A stretch of DNA of 64,000 bases, from the NCBI GenBank assembly GCA_965203345.1, contig CBDBCK010000028.1, forward strand, positions 620,001 through 684,000, read 5' to 3'. The stretch is from CBDBCK01 sp965203345. Lineage in GTDB: Bacteria; Chloroflexota; Dehalococcoidia; Lucifugimonadales; Lucifugimonadaceae. The notes below the pieces were generated by a model, which ran no database searches, was not told the DNA's origin, and saw nothing but the letters and a program-made list of their open reading frames with translations. This document shows positions 62,275 through 64,000 of this stretch, piece after piece; position 1 is the first letter of the stretch; every line of letters starts with the position of its first letter. The position numbers and the translations under genes were made by a program.

Positions 62275-63233
62275 AAATCAAGGAAATTAAGCTGGATAAT
62301 TTCAAGCGGTTTACCGACTTGACAATCACCGGTATACCAGAAACCACCAAACTTGTTGTTCTGATCGGTCCGAATGGATGTGGGAAATCGTCGGTGTTTG
62401 ATGCAATTTATGCTTTCGCACTAGAAAATGACTATGCGCTTGAATATCAGTGGGAATATTATGAAAAAGAAAATATGCGCGATTTTCCTAGTACTCAGAG
62501 GAGAATAAAAGGACAAAGAGCTAGTATTGACTTTCATGGAAAGACTCCCGGAACTCCCGAAGAGTGGAGGAAAGTCATTTACCCGCGAACTGCTTATCGA
62601 AATGTTCCTTCTTTTGATATGCAAGGTATCAGTAAAATTTCTCCTGCTTTGGAAGAGCGTCGACTTTCTCGCTTTTCTCAAGATGATAGAGCGGTAATCA
62701 GTAACTATCAACGTCTTATTTCTAGTGGGTTAAACGGTCTTTTGGGATCAGAAAATTCTGAAACAACAATTGGTGAATTTCGTGAAAATCTGATTGGAGA
62801 TATAGCGAAAAACCTGGAACATATGTTTCCTGGCTTAGTGCTGAATGGTTTGAAAAATCCTCTTGAGGGTGAGGGCACTTTCAGGTTTGACAAGGGAGAC
62901 TCAAAAGGATTTATCTACCAAAATCTTTCCGGCGGAGAAAAAGCAGCGTTTGATTTAATTCTTGACCTTGTCGTCAAGCGTGACACATTTAATGATACTG
63001 TGTATTGCATTGATGAACCAGAAGCACACATGAGCACTCGCTTGCAAAAAGATTTGTTGACCTGCCTTTACAATCTTGTCCCTGATAATTGCCAACTGTG
63101 GATAGCCACGCATTCCATTGGTATGATACGCAAGGCGCGAGATCTCCAAAGTGAAAATTCTGATGAAGTGACTTTCCTGGATTTTGGCGATAAGGATTTT
63201 GACAAACCCCAAACTATTGAGCCGGTGATTTGA
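62271..63233 (+). CDS. OLD/RecF-like AAA ATPase of a two-gene defence pair
   Basis: 320 aa from a GTG that overlaps the methyltransferase stop by 4 bp (GTGA). Walker A IGPNGCGKSS at ~32, ABC-type signature LSGGEKAA, Walker B VYCIDEPEAH, switch His WIATHSIG. The ATPase lacks a nuclease domain of its own; the downstream gene overlaps it by 4 bp (TTGA) and supplies a TOPRIM-like fold, so the two act together. Resembles split OLD/PARIS-type pairs but is too short to call PARIS. Confidence 0.85.
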   Translation: MKIKEIKLDNFKRFTDLTITGIPETTKLVVLIGPNGCGKSSVFDAIYAFALENDYALEYQWEYYEKENMRDFPSTQRRIKGQRASIDFHGKTPGTPEEWRKVIYPRTAYRNVPSFDMQGISKISPALEERRLSRFSQDDRAVISNYQRLISSGLNGLLGSENSETTIGEFRENLIGDIAKNLEHMFPGLVLNGLKNPLEGEGTFRFDKGDSKGFIYQNLSGGEKAAFDLILDLVVKRDTFNDTVYCIDEPEAHMSTRLQKDLLTCLYNLVPDNCQLWIATHSIGMIRKARDLQSENSDEVTFLDFGDKDFDKPQTIEPVI

Positions 63234-63883
63234 TCCCTACTCGCGCGTTCTGGCAGAAAACCTATGAAATTGCACTTGATGATCTTGCTAAATTGATTGT
63301 GCCGAACAGGATCATTCTCTGTGAAGGCACACCGGGGATAGAAGGCTTTGACGCACAGTGTTATAACGCGATATTTGGCAATAAGTTTCCTGATACGTTG
63401 TTTGTCTCTGCAAAAGGTAAAAACGATGTTAAAAATCTCAAACCAGTTATCCAGGCTATAGCCGAAGAAGCGGCAGTGATTCCCTTGATTGATCGGGACG
63501 ATAAAACTGATAGTGAACGTGAGCGAGAAAAGCAGAATGGTGTATTTGTTTTAAAGAGGCGTACCTTGGAAAATTATCTTATTGATGATGAAATTATTGA
63601 TCTTTTGTGTAAGGAAGACAAAGGCTCGGAAAAGGTGGAGCATTTGACTCAAGCGCGCGATAGTGCAATTGATAACGAGGATGTGCGTAGTACCGTTAAG
63701 GCTAAAAAGGCGTTGGAAAAGATTCGTTTAGCGGCTTCGGACCATTTAGCTATACCTTATCGTGGTGAGGATTGGAAAAATTTTGTCTATTCATGTATTG
63801 CGCCACTGATTACTCCCGATACAAGGATTTACCAAGAATTGAAAACCGATATTTTTGGAGATCACAATGGACATCAGAACTAG
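63230..63883 (+). CDS. TOPRIM/DUF4435-like nuclease partner
   Basis: 217 aa from a TTG. Glu in RIILCEGTPGIEGFDA and the Asp pair in PLIDRDDKTDSE look like TOPRIM metal ligands; VLKRRTLENYLID is similar to the conserved helix in DUF4435 proteins. Probably the effector of the ATPase upstream. Its last 17 bases overlap the next gene start at 63867. Confidence 0.72.
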   Translation: MIPTRAFWQKTYEIALDDLAKLIVPNRIILCEGTPGIEGFDAQCYNAIFGNKFPDTLFVSAKGKNDVKNLKPVIQAIAEEAAVIPLIDRDDKTDSEREREKQNGVFVLKRRTLENYLIDDEIIDLLCKEDKGSEKVEHLTQARDSAIDNEDVRSTVKAKKALEKIRLAASDHLAIPYRGEDWKNFVYSCIAPLITPDTRIYQELKTDIFGDHNGHQN

Positions 63884-64000
63884 CCCCACAACTAAAAGTG
63901 AAGTTGTTACCGCCGTTCAGGCGATACAATCTGCTCACCCTAACACCCAAGCCATCTACTTCTACGGCACCTGGGGTACCGAATATCAGCGACCAAATAG
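63867..64000 (+). CDS. Start of a further gene, possibly a nucleotidyltransferase, cut by the window end
   Basis: 44 codons visible from the ATG 63867, overlapping the previous gene end. AIQSAHPNTQAIYFYGTWGTEYQRPN fits the first strand and helix of minimal nucleotidyltransferases (which continue with a GS-type loop and SDxD), but the decisive Asp residues are beyond the edge. No other family is more likely from this fragment. Confidence 0.45.
   Translation, partial: MDIRTSPTTKSEVVTAVQAIQSAHPNTQAIYFYGTWGTEYQRPN

Noticed and set aside
62271..63883. Naming the ATPase/TOPRIM pair as PARIS
   Set aside because: Gene order and fold classes fit, but both proteins are too short and no anti-restriction sensor feature can be verified from sequence alone.

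Overview
The window looks like a chromosome segment of a Chloroflexota bacterium, probably Dehalococcoidia/SAR202-like. Signs are the giant GT-C/DUF2298 'YYY' membrane protein, a GreA with an extra helical N-terminal domain, a TPP-riboswitch-controlled sodium symporter of the ThiV type, a fused IspDF and a SufBCDSU system. The lineage is inferred from gene content and general family knowledge; no search was run.

Layout. 1-4.8 kb: a truncated M16 peptidase (-) divergent from the DUF2298 gene (+). 4.8-20.7 kb: a type III restriction-modification locus on the minus strand, whose mod (17995-20661) and res (4795-7794) are separated by about 10 kb of cargo. 20.8-31.3 kb: housekeeping genes (prfB with a programmed +1 frameshift, tRNA-Pro, an FAD/Fe-S oxidoreductase, TerC, GreA, a formyltransferase, YvcK, DapA, Asd). 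31.4-36.8 kb: a lipoprotein, a noncoding stretch, a TPP riboswitch plus terminator, the symporter and gatB. 36.8-43.8 kb: suf genes, with an HNH protein and a DCC protein between sufB and sufC. 44-56.3 kb: a flavodoxin-fold reductase, two VTT membrane proteins, ispDF, cysS (apparent AUC start), secG, solute-binding proteins and an aldehyde dehydrogenase. 57.2-64 kb: a second accessory region with MsrA, Fic, a 70-bp tandem repeat array, a DNA methyltransferase invaded by a DUF559 endonuclease unit, an ATPase/TOPRIM-like pair and the start of a possible nucleotidyltransferase.

The most remarkable structure is the 4.8-20.7 kb island. Five different cargo modules sit between mod and res: (A) an OLD-type ATPase/TOPRIM nuclease, (B) a HTH-ImmA/IrrE protease plus DUF4411/PIN protein, (C) an AAA ATPase plus a partner, (D) an AlbA_2-GHKL-ParA fusion, and (E) a Clp-fold SDH serine protease with a small partner. 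The modules are separated by repeated chimeric fragments of the host operon: a res 5' head of about 60 codons joined to the last ~17 codons of mod. In front of modules B and C there is also a 90-codon mod tail joined to the head of an unknown small ORF. Every cargo module starts just after a mod-type stop or its remnant, and most end at a res-type start codon. The array reads as serial insertion of defence cassettes into the mod/res junction by recombination in the mod 3' and res 5' ends, keeping co-transcription and probably translational coupling. The second methyltransferase locus also has defence-like cargo directly downstream.
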